A stretch of DNA of 50,958 nucleotides from Planktosalinus lacus (GCF_014640155.1 NZ_BMGK01000009.1:1-50958); one strand, 5' to 3'. Numbered from the stretch's first letter, positions 16,393-24,519 are shown. Notes: generated by a model from the letters alone, not told the origin. A program made the numbers and translations.

Positions 16393-18275
16393 CAGGCTGC
16401 TGCTTTGATTTTAAAATGAAACTCTACGGTGGTTCCTTTTTCTGTTTTTTCAATCATTTCCCCATTGAGTTGTTGTGTCAATAACTGAATTAACTGCGAA
16501 CCAAAACCGGTTCCTTTGGGCGCCAAGCCGGTCACTTTGCCCACCCCATTGTCTGCAACCTTTAAGGTCAATGTTTCCGGGGTGGATTGTGACAAGCTTA
16601 TTTGTATCGTTCCGTTTTTGTCTTCCGGGAAGGCATATTTTAAAGCATTAGTGAGTAGCTCATTCACAATCAATCCAATGGGCACAGCCGTGTCCACATC
16701 CAGCTCCAGGTTGTCCATGGCACATTCAATCTTAACTTTATCTTCAGCATTGAAGGTATCCAGGATGCCTTCACCCAAATTTAAGAAATAATCCTTCATT
16801 TCGATACTTCCTAAATTTTCTCCCTGATACAATTTCTGGTGAATAATACCCATCGATTGTACACGGTTTTGACTGGCCATCATGGCGTCTTTGGTGGCAG
16901 AGTCTTCCAGTTGTGCCGATTGCAGCGCAATCAAACTTTTTACCAATTCCAGGTTGTTTTTTACACGGTGATGAATTTCTTTGAGAAGCAATTCGTTTTG
17001 TTTGTTTTTGACATCCAGTTGCTCGTTTAAAGCCTGTAATTCACTGTTTCGCTTTTGGCGCTTTTTGTAGTAATAGAACAACCCAAAAAGAATAAAGGCC
17101 AGCAAGCCCACTAGTATGACATAAAGCGTTTGGGTTTTACTTTGTTGCGCAATTTTTTCCTTTTGATAATAGATGGTGGCATTTTTCTGCCCGGTTTCAT
17201 ATTTTGCCTGAAGTTCTCCTTCCAGGCTTTGAATCGCGCGGTCTTTAAGCTCTGTGTATGCCGTTGCATAGAGTTTGTTGTATTCCAGCGCATTTTTGTA
17301 ATCACCCATATTTTCATAAATGGAAGAAACGTGCATATAATTTTCCCAAAGATTTCTCACCCTGCCTGTTTTTATAATAATATCTATCGCTTCAAGATTG
17401 TATGGGAGTGCTTCTTCATACCTGCCTTGCATTAAATACACATGACCAATATTTGCCAAAGAAGGAATGAGGTAGCGCTGCAGCCCCAGTTCTTTTGATT
17501 TATCAAAGTTGTATTGATAATTGGCAATGGCATTTTCATATTCACCCATATATTTATAAATGTTGCCCCGCCAGTTGATGGATGCCATCAAGGGAATGCC
17601 GGTTTCTCCCAGCTCATTATAAAGTTCAATGGAAGTATTGATACTGTTCAGTGCGTGAATCAGTTCATCACCTGAAAATAGTTGACTGTTAGCCTTATAG
17701 CGATAGGAGAGGGCAAGGTCTTCTTTTTCATTGAGTGTTTTTTGAATTTCAATGGCTTTATCACAAAACTCAATGCCTGTTGTATAGCGATTTTCATAAT
17801 ATAATAAATCACATAAGTGTGAATAGCATATTGCGATTCCTTTTGGGTGGTCTATTTTTTCAAAAATTTCCAAAGCCTTATAAGTCTCTTCAGTGGCTTT
17901 ACCATACTCGGTCTGGAGGGAATAAATTGTTTTAAGGGCGAGATGGGTGTGGGCAAGTTTGGGTTCATTTTTTAAAGCACCATAGATATCTTTGGCTTTT
18001 AGTGTATATATCAGTGAGGAATCTAATTTCGAATACTCTCTGTGATAATGTGCCAGATACAAATAAGAACTGGCAAGACTTGTTGAGTCATTTGAAGTTT
18101 TGGCAATTTTGATTGCTTTCAGTGCATTGACACCCAGGGCGGTGGAGTCTTTATGAGAATTTATGTGGTTTTCAAGCCAATTTAATAGTGTAGTGAGTTC
18201 ATCAGACTTTTGCGATTGCGAAAAGCCAGTGGAAATACCCAAGGAAAAAATAACCAGTGTCAGCAACTTTTTCAT
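16392..18275 (-). CDS. TPR-containing sensor histidine kinase (HisKA_2 type)
   Basis: A 627-residue kinase with signal peptide (KLLTLVIFSLGISTGFSQ, residues 3-20), then about six tetratricopeptide repeats (for example LASSYLYLAHYHREYSKLDSSL and AIANYQYNFDKSKELG). One membrane helix follows (TLYVILVGLLAFILFGLFYYY, about 379-399), then HisKA_2 with phospho-acceptor about H436 (EIHHRVKNN). The HATPase domain has VNELLTNALKYAF, DNGVG and GTGFGS. It is first of a three-gene overlapping operon with the second kinase and the LytTR regulator. The TPR sensor differs strongly from the second kinase while the catalytic tails are nearly identical, suggesting two inputs feeding one regulator. Confidence 0.92.
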   Translation of the reverse strand: MKKLLTLVIFSLGISTGFSQSQKSDELTTLLNWLENHINSHKDSTALGVNALKAIKIAKTSNDSTSLASSYLYLAHYHREYSKLDSSLIYTLKAKDIYGALKNEPKLAHTHLALKTIYSLQTEYGKATEETYKALEIFEKIDHPKGIAICYSHLCDLLYYENRYTTGIEFCDKAIEIQKTLNEKEDLALSYRYKANSQLFSGDELIHALNSINTSIELYNELGETGIPLMASINWRGNIYKYMGEYENAIANYQYNFDKSKELGLQRYLIPSLANIGHVYLMQGRYEEALPYNLEAIDIIIKTGRVRNLWENYMHVSSIYENMGDYKNALEYNKLYATAYTELKDRAIQSLEGELQAKYETGQKNATIYYQKEKIAQQSKTQTLYVILVGLLAFILFGLFYYYKKRQKRNSELQALNEQLDVKNKQNELLLKEIHHRVKNNLELVKSLIALQSAQLEDSATKDAMMASQNRVQSMGIIHQKLYQGENLGSIEMKDYFLNLGEGILDTFNAEDKVKIECAMDNLELDVDTAVPIGLIVNELLTNALKYAFPEDKNGTIQISLSQSTPETLTLKVADNGVGKVTGLAPKGTGFGSQLIQLLTQQLNGEMIEKTEKGTTVEFHFKIKAAA

Positions 18276-18410
18276 ACGTCTTTTTAATACAATTAAAAAT
18301 GACCCGGGGAAGTATAAATGTATTAAAAAAAGGTTGAAATGTTACTTTATATATAAAAAATATTACTTAATGGCGAGTGGTAACTATAAATATTGAATTT
18401 TGAAGTTAAA

Positions 18411-18986
18411 TTATTTATTCTTATTAATTTCGTCAATCAATTTTCTATTAAGTTGTTGCTCACGTTCCAAAGCACGTTGACGATGTAGGTCAAATTCCTT
18501 TTCGAGCTCATCCAGTTTGGTTTTGGTTTCACGAGTAACCACGTTGCTGTTCTTGAATTTATAAATAAAGAAGAAGAGTATAACAGCCAGGAGGAGGATG
18601 ATGCTCCAGACAATCCCGTTGTAGGTAGCTTTTGAAGTTTGTATGCCCAAAAACGAAATGTCATTTTCCCGTTGCTCTGCCCCGGCAAGTTTTTCATTGG
18701 TTTCCGTTAGACTCGCTTGGATCAGCCCCAGCTGGATTTGTTGCGACTCCAGTTCGCTCTGCATCTGTGCCAAAGCGTCTTTATAAACCGAGATACTGTC
18801 CAGAGTACTTTGTTTAAGGCTGTTTAAATCGATTCGTTTCACAACTTTAAATTCCTGGTAATTGTTGGAACTGTTGTAAACCTCATCAAATTGGTTTTCC
18901 AACGTATTCTCAGTTTGAGAAAAACCAAAGGATGCAATGAATAGAAAAATTAAAATTGACAATGTATTTTTATTTTTTTGAAACAT
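18411..18986 (-). CDS. hypothetical coiled-coil membrane protein
   Basis: A 191-residue protein with a signal peptide (TLSILIFLFIASFGFSQ, residues 8-24) and a long coiled coil (about 50-105, heptad-rich with SELESQQIQLGLIQASLTE). One membrane helix follows (VWSIILLLAVILFFFIYKF, about 126-144), then a charged cytoplasmic tail (RQRALEREQQLNRKLIDEINKNK). This extracytoplasmic coiled coil, membrane helix and basic tail pattern suggests a structural or signalling anchor. No enzymatic motif is visible and I do not recognise the family by name, although similar small proteins are common in flavobacteria. It is monocistronic, flanked by gaps of 135 nt and 81 nt. Confidence 0.6.
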   Translation of the reverse strand: MFQKNKNTLSILIFLFIASFGFSQTENTLENQFDEVYNSSNNYQEFKVVKRIDLNSLKQSTLDSISVYKDALAQMQSELESQQIQLGLIQASLTETNEKLAGAEQRENDISFLGIQTSKATYNGIVWSIILLLAVILFFFIYKFKNSNVVTRETKTKLDELEKEFDLHRQRALEREQQLNRKLIDEINKNK

Positions 18987-19067
18987 TTTGGATTTAATTT
19001 AAAAAATAGTATTCCTAATACAACAACATTGTATAGGAATAATTGTGTTAAGAATGTTTTTTTATTC

Positions 19068-19301
19068 TTAAACAGCCACTTTTTGCTTCACATAAGAACA
19101 TTGAAGCGCACCGGAGGGGCATTTTTTAACTTGAGCGACAATTTTCTCTGATTCGGCACCGTCCAGATCAATCCAAGGGATGACAGTGGTGCGAAAGACA
19201 TCAGACAATCCTTGAGCGCACTTTTCGGCGTGAATACAAATCTTGGGGTCGTAAGTTACTTTAATTTCACCATTGGTGAATTCATTATCGTAGGTTTCCA
19301 T
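19068..19301 (-). CDS. small divergent ferredoxin (Fer4_19 / YjdI-like)
   Basis: A 77-residue protein matching the YjdI-like divergent 4Fe-4S family: CIHAEKCAQGLSDVF (C22, C28), the conserved PWIDLDGAE, and KKCPSGALQC near the C-terminus. The spacing is unlike classical ferredoxins but typical of this family. Members often accompany GNAT or CDGSH proteins. The exact electron-transfer role is unknown. It lies alone, 141 nt downstream of the photolyase gene on the same strand, and could share its transcript. Confidence 0.8.
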   Translation of the reverse strand: METYDNEFTNGEIKVTYDPKICIHAEKCAQGLSDVFRTTVIPWIDLDGAESEKIVAQVKKCPSGALQCSYVKQKVAV

Positions 19302-19442
19302 TGCGGTTCATAATTTGGGGTTATGGACATAGTTAAAACACATAGGGATTAACAAATAAATAATAAAATATTGAAATTATCGGTGTAATTCACTTATTTT
19401 CGATAAAATGCAACTTATAAAAAGAATAATTGAATGTTATGT

Positions 19443-20750
19443 TTAACTCAAAGCCTTTTTATACGTGCTCAATGCGCGTTCCCTGGCAATTTTGTGGTTT
19501 ACCATTTCATGGGGATAGGTATCAGTACCATATTCAGAAATCCATTTTTTAATGTAGGGTTTTTCTTTGTCAAACTTTTCTATCTGGGTCGTCGGGTTAA
19601 AAATCCTGAAATAGGGTGCCGCATCTACGCCACAACCGGCCACCCATTGCCAGTTGCCCACATTGGAGGCCATTTCATAATCGAGTAGTTTTTCAGCGAA
19701 ATAAGCCTCGCCCCACCGCCAGTCTATTAAAAGGTGTTTACACAGAAAACTGCCCACGAGCATCCGCACGCGGTTGTGCATCCACCCGGTTTTATTGAGT
19801 TGGCGCATCCCCGCATCTACGAGAGGGAATCCGGTGGTGCCGGTTTTCCATTTTTCAAATTCATCTTCGTTGTTGCGCCACACGATGTGGTCATATTTTT
19901 TCTTGAAGGCTTTGGTTTGGGTTTCGGGAAAGTGATATAAGATCTGCATAAAAAACTCCCGCCAGATGAGTTCGTTCCAAAAGGTTTCATTTTTTTCAGC
20001 AATCGCCTTTTCAACCACCTGTCTTATCCCCAACGTACCAAAACGCAGGTGCGGACTCAAGCGCGAAGTTTCATCCTGAGCGGGGAAGTTTCGGTTTTTT
20101 TCATAATTTCTAATCATCGATGCGCTCAGGTCATAGTCCGGCACTTTGATTGTTGACTTTTCAAAACCCAGGTCACTCAGAGATAGGTTGGGCAAACGCG
20201 AATGCTCGATACAATTCTTTAAGAGGTCTTTTGTTTCATACACCTTTAGCGATTGCTCTTTAAACCGCTCTTTCCACTTTTTCATATAGGGTGTATAGAC
20301 CAGATATGGTGTGCCATCTTCTTTTACGACCTCATCTTTCTCAAAAATTACCTGATCTTTAAAGGTGTAAAAACCGATGTCCTTATCAGAAAGAAAACCT
20401 TTTATTTCCTTGTCTCGTTTTAGAGCATATGGCTCATAATCGTGATTGGTGATGACGTTTTGAACCGGAAAATCTTTGGTGATTTGCTTAAATACCTCCA
20501 AAGGTTTTCCGTGATAGGTTGCGATACTGCTTCCGCAGATATTCTGCAGGTCTTCCCGCAACTTTTGAAGTGTCTCAAAGATAAACGTTACACGAGCATC
20601 GTCTTTGGGAAGCTGATCCAGGATTTCGCTGTCAAAGATAAAAACAGGCAGCACGGGAAAAGTTCCGTTCAGGGCTTTATATAAACCCAAATTGTCGTCC
20701 AGCCGTAAATCCCTTCTAAACCAGAATATATTTACTTTTTGGTCACTCAT
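19443..20750 (-). CDS. phrB: cryptochrome/deoxyribodipyrimidine photolyase
   Basis: A 435-residue class I photolyase/cryptochrome protein. The N-terminal antenna domain begins VNIFWFRRDLRLDDN. The FAD domain shows NELIWREFFMQILYHFP, GFPLVDAGMRQLNKTGWMHNRVRM and the signature NVGNWQWVAGCGVDAAPYFRIFNP. The enzyme uses blue/near-UV light and reduced FAD to split cyclobutane pyrimidine dimers in DNA. The length is slightly short of E. coli Phr (472) but all core motifs are present. The gene follows the SDR gene by 1 nt. The SRPBCC-SDR-photolyase order suggests a light or oxidative-stress operon. Confidence 0.92.
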   Translation of the reverse strand: MSDQKVNIFWFRRDLRLDDNLGLYKALNGTFPVLPVFIFDSEILDQLPKDDARVTFIFETLQKLREDLQNICGSSIATYHGKPLEVFKQITKDFPVQNVITNHDYEPYALKRDKEIKGFLSDKDIGFYTFKDQVIFEKDEVVKEDGTPYLVYTPYMKKWKERFKEQSLKVYETKDLLKNCIEHSRLPNLSLSDLGFEKSTIKVPDYDLSASMIRNYEKNRNFPAQDETSRLSPHLRFGTLGIRQVVEKAIAEKNETFWNELIWREFFMQILYHFPETQTKAFKKKYDHIVWRNNEDEFEKWKTGTTGFPLVDAGMRQLNKTGWMHNRVRMLVGSFLCKHLLIDWRWGEAYFAEKLLDYEMASNVGNWQWVAGCGVDAAPYFRIFNPTTQIEKFDKEKPYIKKWISEYGTDTYPHEMVNHKIARERALSTYKKALS

Positions 20751-20751
20751 T

Positions 20752-21447
20752 TTATATTTTTAAAGTAGACATTCCGCCATCAACCCCGAATACCTGACCG
20801 GTAATCCAGCTGCTTTCTTCACTCAGCAGGAAGTGGGCCATCGCGGCGATGTCTTTTGACTCGCCCACACGCTTGAGCGGGTGCCTGTCTGCCGCGTTTT
20901 CTTTTTTACGTTCATCACCCAACAGCCGTTCTGCCAGTGGCGTATCAGTTAAAGAAGGTGCAATCACATTGCATCTTATTTTTGGGGCATATTCTGCCGC
21001 AAATGCTTTGGCAAAACCTTCAATTGCTCCTTTGGAAGCACTCACGCTGGTGTGAAAAGGCATCCCCATTTTAACGGCAACAGTACTGAACAGGACAATG
21101 CTTGCATCTTCCGTTTTTAAAAGCCGGGGGAGGACCCCTTTTAAGGCCCTTACCATCGCCATAAAGTTAAGCTGAAAATCTTCTTCAAAGGTTTCATTGC
21201 GTAGATTTTTAAAGGGGCGCAGGTTGATGCTCCCAGGGCAATAAACAAATCCGTGGAGTTCGTCAGGCAGTTCTATTTCAGAAATATCATCTTGGGTAGC
21301 ATCAAAAGTGATGTGTTTGATCTTTTCAGAATCAAAACCGTCAGTGCTGCGGGAAGAGACGAAGACCTTATTGTTTTTTGCCAGTGTTTCTGAGAGGGTT
21401 TTCCCGATACCATAGGAACCTCCAATTAAAAGAATATTTTTTATCAT
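20752..21447 (-). CDS. SDR family protein lacking the catalytic tyrosine
   Basis: A 231-residue short-chain dehydrogenase fold with cofactor motif GGSYGIGKT (residues 9-17), catalytic-Ser strand VLFSTVAV (S121), and C-terminal ITGQVFGVDGG. The normal YxxxK motif reads V-S-A-S-K: K139 is kept but the tyrosine position is V135. This was checked on the nucleotide sequence. The protein could be a non-classical reductase or a cofactor-binding protein. It lies between the SRPBCC gene (3-nt gap) and the photolyase gene (1-nt gap), so it is clearly part of that operon. Confidence 0.85.
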   Translation of the reverse strand: MIKNILLIGGSYGIGKTLSETLAKNNKVFVSSRSTDGFDSEKIKHITFDATQDDISEIELPDELHGFVYCPGSINLRPFKNLRNETFEEDFQLNFMAMVRALKGVLPRLLKTEDASIVLFSTVAVKMGMPFHTSVSASKGAIEGFAKAFAAEYAPKIRCNVIAPSLTDTPLAERLLGDERKKENAADRHPLKRVGESKDIAAMAHFLLSEESSWITGQVFGVDGGMSTLKI

Positions 21448-21450
21448 TAT

Positions 21451-21918
21451 TTAAGGTTTGTATTCACCGAAGAGTTCGATGAGTTTGTTTTTTCTGTATT
21501 CAAATATTTCGTTGAGTTTGGGTTTTACCAAAAAGGGATGCACTATTTGGCCTAATATTCCCATTGGTAATTTATAATCCACAATGTCTTCCATTTCCAC
21601 CCCACCGGGGATTTCCTTTATAAAGTGTTTGTGATGCCAGAGTGCATAGGGTCCAAAGCGCTGTTCATCCACGAAATACTCTTTGTGTTTGACGTGTGTA
21701 ATTTCTGTAACCCATTTGGTTTTGATACCCATCACGGGCGTCACGATGTATTGAATGATTTGCCCGGGATACATTGGCCGGTCTGCGCCGGAAAGGATGT
21801 TGAAGCCCATATAATCCGGTGTGATGGTTTTCAGGTTTGCCGGACCGGATAAAAACTCCCAGGCTGTGTCTAATGTGATTGGTAAACTTTGTTTACTGTG
21901 TAAAGTGTAAATTTTCAT
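21451..21918 (-). CDS. SRPBCC family protein
   Basis: A 155-residue protein with the START/Bet v 1-like fold: an opening strand YTLHSKQSLPI, WEFLSGPANLKTITPDYMGF, the mid-strand IVTPVMGIKTKWVTEITHV, and GGVEMEDIVDYKLPMGILG before the long C-terminal helix. Such proteins bind hydrophobic ligands. Related genes have been annotated as cell-division inhibitors (YfcH/SRPBCC family) next to photolyases, but a cell-division role is unproven. It is the first gene of the operon with the SDR and photolyase. It is divergently oriented from the DUF2911 gene, with 161 nt between them. Confidence 0.8.
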   Translation of the reverse strand: MKIYTLHSKQSLPITLDTAWEFLSGPANLKTITPDYMGFNILSGADRPMYPGQIIQYIVTPVMGIKTKWVTEITHVKHKEYFVDEQRFGPYALWHHKHFIKEIPGGVEMEDIVDYKLPMGILGQIVHPFLVKPKLNEIFEYRKNKLIELFGEYKP

Positions 21919-22079
21919 GTTCGTTTGAATAAAAGCAAAAGTACTAAGTTTAAGTGTTTAATAATTATAAATATAAGTTAAACAACTTTAATTCTATTTA
22001 AGGTTTTCTTAACACAGAAAAGAGTGATTATTAAGTATCTTGGATGCCACTATTAACACAATAAAAAAAACAAATCGAA

Positions 22080-22925
22080 ATGAAAAAGATTACATTATTA
22101 TTTACACTGCTGTTTGCCGGGTTACTTTCTTATGCTCAACTTGAAACTCCAGCAGCGAGTCCGTTTTCAAAAATGGAACAAACGGTAGGCTTAACTGAAG
22201 TGACAGTTGAGTATTCCAGACCTAGTATGAAAGGAAGAACTATTTTTGGTGATTTGGTTCCTTACAACAAATTGTGGCGCACTGGCGCTAATGCACGTAC
22301 CAAAATTTCCTTTAGCAATGACGTTACAATCAATGGTGAAAACCTTGACAAAGGAACCTATGCTATTTTTACCATTCCAGGACAAAACAAATGGGAGATA
22401 ATTTTATACACAGAGCATCAAGGTAATGGAGCTCCGAGAGAACTTGATGACAGTAAGGTTGCTGCACGCTTTTCTGTAACACCCATCACAACCACAATGG
22501 CGAGAGAAACATTTACTATTGAAATAGGAAACCTTTCCAATGCCGGAGCGACACTTTTTATGTTTTGGGATAAAGTTATGGTGCCTGTGAATTTTACAGT
22601 ACCTACAGACCAGCAGGTTATGGCAAGTATAGAACGCGCCATGGGAGGCCCATCGGCGGGAGATTATTATGCTGCTGCTGTGTATTATTATGATGAAGGC
22701 AAGGATATGTCAAAAGCAAAAGAATGGATTGACAAGTCAATGGCCGGAAATGAGAATCCACCGTTCTGGCAACTGCGTCAAAAATCACTTATTTATGCAA
22801 AAGCCGGTGATAAAAAAGGTGCTATTGCAGCAGCACAACAATCTTTAGCGGCGGCCCAAAAGGCCGGTAATGCTGATTATGTAAAAATGAATCAGGATTC
22901 ACTTAAAGAATGGGGTACTAACTAG
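22080..22925 (+). CDS. secreted DUF2911 family protein with TPR-like tail
   Basis: A 281-residue protein with a signal peptide (TLLFTLLFAGLLSYAQ, residues 4-19). The DUF2911 domain (about 25-175) is recognisable by VEYSRPSMKGRTIFGDLVPYNKLWRTGANA and ITINGENLDKGTYAIFTIP. The C-terminal 90 residues form tetratricopeptide-like helices (AKEWIDKSMAGNENPPFWQLRQKSLIY, GAIAAAQQSL). DUF2911 proteins are frequent in Bacteroidota and act outside the cytoplasm. Their function is not established. A strong intrinsic terminator follows at 22950-22985. Confidence 0.88.
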   Translation: MKKITLLFTLLFAGLLSYAQLETPAASPFSKMEQTVGLTEVTVEYSRPSMKGRTIFGDLVPYNKLWRTGANARTKISFSNDVTINGENLDKGTYAIFTIPGQNKWEIILYTEHQGNGAPRELDDSKVAARFSVTPITTTMARETFTIEIGNLSNAGATLFMFWDKVMVPVNFTVPTDQQVMASIERAMGGPSAGDYYAAAVYYYDEGKDMSKAKEWIDKSMAGNENPPFWQLRQKSLIYAKAGDKKGAIAAAQQSLAAAQKAGNADYVKMNQDSLKEWGTN

Positions 22926-22949
22926 TACAAAATTTTATACTTAAATTAT

Positions 22950-22985
22950 AAACTCCTGATCTTCATCAGGAGTTTCTGTTTTATT
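22950..22985 (+). terminator. intrinsic terminator after the DUF2911 gene
   Basis: An 11-bp perfect stem, AAACTCCTGAT / ATCAGGAGTTT with a CTTC tetraloop, is followed by a T-rich tract (CTGTTTTATTTT). It starts 25 nt after the stop codon. Confidence 0.9.
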
Positions 22986-22989
22986 TTAT

Positions 22990-22997
22990 TACATTTG
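22990..22997 (+). promoter_or_regulatory. Bacteroidota -7 box for the endonuclease gene
   Basis: TACATTTG matches TAnnTTTG exactly. Transcription would begin about 6 nt downstream, near 23003. That leaves a short leader before the ATG at 23020 and argues against the in-frame TTG at 22999 as start. No clear -33 TTTG is visible. Confidence 0.5.
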
Positions 22998-23019
22998 CTT
23001 GTCCCCAAATATCCCCAAC

Positions 23020-24060
23020 ATGCGCAAACTTACTTTTGGTTTTTTATTACTTCCTTTTATTGTCTTTTCTCAAATTCCCGAATACTATAATTCCATCGAC
23101 TTTAGTGAAACCGGAGAAGATTTAAAAAATCAACTCACTCAACTCATTGATGAAACTCATTCAGTTGATTTAATCTACACCCCTGAAGTATGGGATGTTT
23201 TAAAGCAGTCAGACCTAAATCCTGAAGACGAAGAAACCGTTTTATTGATTTATGGATATGATGATAATGATAACATACCCCAAACAGACAGAAGTAGGGA
23301 TGTTGATTTGTCTTGTCATACTTCGGGTTGTATTGGTCTTTGGAACCGGGAGCATGTGTATCCAAAGTCTCTTGGAACACCAAATTTAGGAACCGAGCTT
23401 GCCGGAGCTGATGCCCATAGCCTGCGCCCGGCTGACAGCCAGATGAATAGTTCCAGAGGAAATAAACCCTTTGAGGACGGTTCAGGTACTGCCACCATAA
23501 CATCCAATGGTAATTTTTATCCCGGTGATGAATGGAAAGGCGATGTGGCTAGAATGATGATGTATATGTATGTGAGGTATCCCAGCCAGTGTGAAGCATC
23601 GGCTGTTGGTGTTGGTGCAACTTCATATTCAGATTTTGGAGATATGCCTGATGTTTTTCTGGAATGGAATACTGAAGACCCTGTTTCTGAATTTGAGAAA
23701 ACTCGCAATAACATCGTTGCAGACGCTCAGGGTAACAGAAACCCTTTTATTGACAATCCTTTTTTAGCTACCAGAATTTGGAATGGTCCTGAAGCTGAAG
23801 ATACCTGGGATGTTTTATCCACAGTATCGCAAGAAGAGCAAATTACTTTCATCTATCCAACAATCACCAGTGATTGTGTAACCATACACAACAATTTTGA
23901 GCAGAATCAGCAGGTAACAATTTTTTCTGTGACAGGAACGCGAGTTGATGTAGCTTTAGAAAATGATCAAGTATGTTTGGATGGTTTGACAAGCGGAATA
24001 TATTTTATTTCGCTGCAAGGCGTTTCAAGTCAGCAGACTTTTAAGGTTCTCAAACGTTAG
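23020..24060 (+). CDS. secreted endonuclease I family nuclease with C-terminal sorting domain
   Basis: The 346-residue protein starts at ATG 23020 (an in-frame TTG lies 7 codons upstream). It has a signal peptide (FGFLLLPFIVFSQ). The EndA/NucM fold is shown by GLWNREHVYPKSLG, with the metal-binding/catalytic His of the REHVYP motif, and GADAHSLRPADSQMNSSRGNKPF. The family cuts DNA and RNA without sequence specificity. The last 75 residues (from IYPTITSDCVTIHN to TFKVLKR) are a beta-rich type A sorting domain of the type IX secretion system, so the enzyme is probably exported to the cell surface or medium for nucleic-acid scavenging. Confidence 0.9.
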   Translation: MRKLTFGFLLLPFIVFSQIPEYYNSIDFSETGEDLKNQLTQLIDETHSVDLIYTPEVWDVLKQSDLNPEDEETVLLIYGYDDNDNIPQTDRSRDVDLSCHTSGCIGLWNREHVYPKSLGTPNLGTELAGADAHSLRPADSQMNSSRGNKPFEDGSGTATITSNGNFYPGDEWKGDVARMMMYMYVRYPSQCEASAVGVGATSYSDFGDMPDVFLEWNTEDPVSEFEKTRNNIVADAQGNRNPFIDNPFLATRIWNGPEAEDTWDVLSTVSQEEQITFIYPTITSDCVTIHNNFEQNQQVTIFSVTGTRVDVALENDQVCLDGLTSGIYFISLQGVSSQQTFKVLKR

Positions 24061-24300
24061 ACCTTTATCATATTAAGAATTTCATTCTCACATTTTTTCT
24101 TTAAACCTAAGACAGGGATCACCTTCGATGTCCCTAAAAATCACTCCACAACTAAGTTGTGATGTATTTGGAGGTAACGGAAAAAGAGGGATTTAATTTC
24201 CCATATCCACGCGCACCTTAGAATAAAACTAAATACCGCTTACGCCGTATGTGAGCTTTTGTTTTTTTATCCATTTTTGTAAAGTGCGTTTCCAACATTC
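24061..24300. other. non-coding spacer with decayed tRNA-like and hairpin sequence
   Basis: No open frame with coding character is present. A palindrome CACAACT-A-AGTTGTG lies near 24158. On the minus strand, the 3' part of the tRNA-Ser (AATCCCTCTTnnTCCG) recurs at 24178-24193 and a D-arm-like GGCGTAAGCGGT occurs near 24235-24246, which may be a degenerate tRNA remnant. A copy of the terminator tail (GAGCTTTTGTTTTTT) is present in inverted orientation at 24253-24267. The similarity is short and could be coincidental. Confidence 0.35.
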
Positions 24301-24342
24301 CTAAAAAACAAAAGCTCAATATCTTATCAGATATTGAGCTTT
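24301..24342 (-). terminator. intrinsic terminator of the tRNA-Ser gene
   Basis: A 14-bp perfect stem (24311-24324 with 24329-24342) has a 4-nt loop. On the minus strand it is followed by TTGTTTTTT. It lies 8 nt beyond the tRNA 3' end. Confidence 0.9.
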
Positions 24343-24350
24343 GCTCTAAG

Positions 24351-24435
24351 CGGAGGAAGAGGGATTCGAACCCCCGGAGGTGTGACCCTCAACAGTTTTC
24401 AAGACTGCCGCATTCGACCGCTCTGCCATTCCTCC
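24351..24435 (-). tRNA. tRNA-Ser (anticodon UGA)
   Basis: The 85-nt class II tRNA has acceptor stem GGAGGAA/TTCCTCC and D-arm GGCAGAGCGGTCGAATGC. The anticodon loop CTTGAAA gives anticodon TGA and reads UCA/UCG. A long variable arm (TTGAGGGTCACACCTCC) and T-arm GGGGGTTCGAATCCC follow. Discriminator base is G, as expected for Ser. CCA is not encoded, so it must be added enzymatically. Confidence 0.97.
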
Positions 24436-24452
24436 AAAGTCTTTTTGCGAAT

Positions 24453-24519
24453 GCCTTTCGGCGGGCTTGCCCACCGAAGCACACGACCTATGTCGTTTGC
24501 GTAGGCGGGTGCAAATATA
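24453..24519 (-). promoter_or_regulatory. tRNA-Ser promoter box and GC-rich leader hairpin
   Basis: On the minus strand, TATATTTG at 24512-24519 matches the TAnnTTTG -7 box and lies about 77 nt before the mature tRNA. Between them is an unusually GC-rich block. It contains a 10-bp inverted repeat (24457-24466 with 24469-24478) with a single mismatch that becomes a U-G wobble in the minus-strand RNA. The hairpin would therefore form in the pre-tRNA leader. A smaller CGAC/GTCG stem lies at 24484-24495. Confidence 0.5.

Noticed and set aside
18276-18410. Spacer between the kinase operon and the coiled-coil gene examined for small genes or RNA
   Set aside because: AT-rich with no frame, hairpin or promoter box that stands out.
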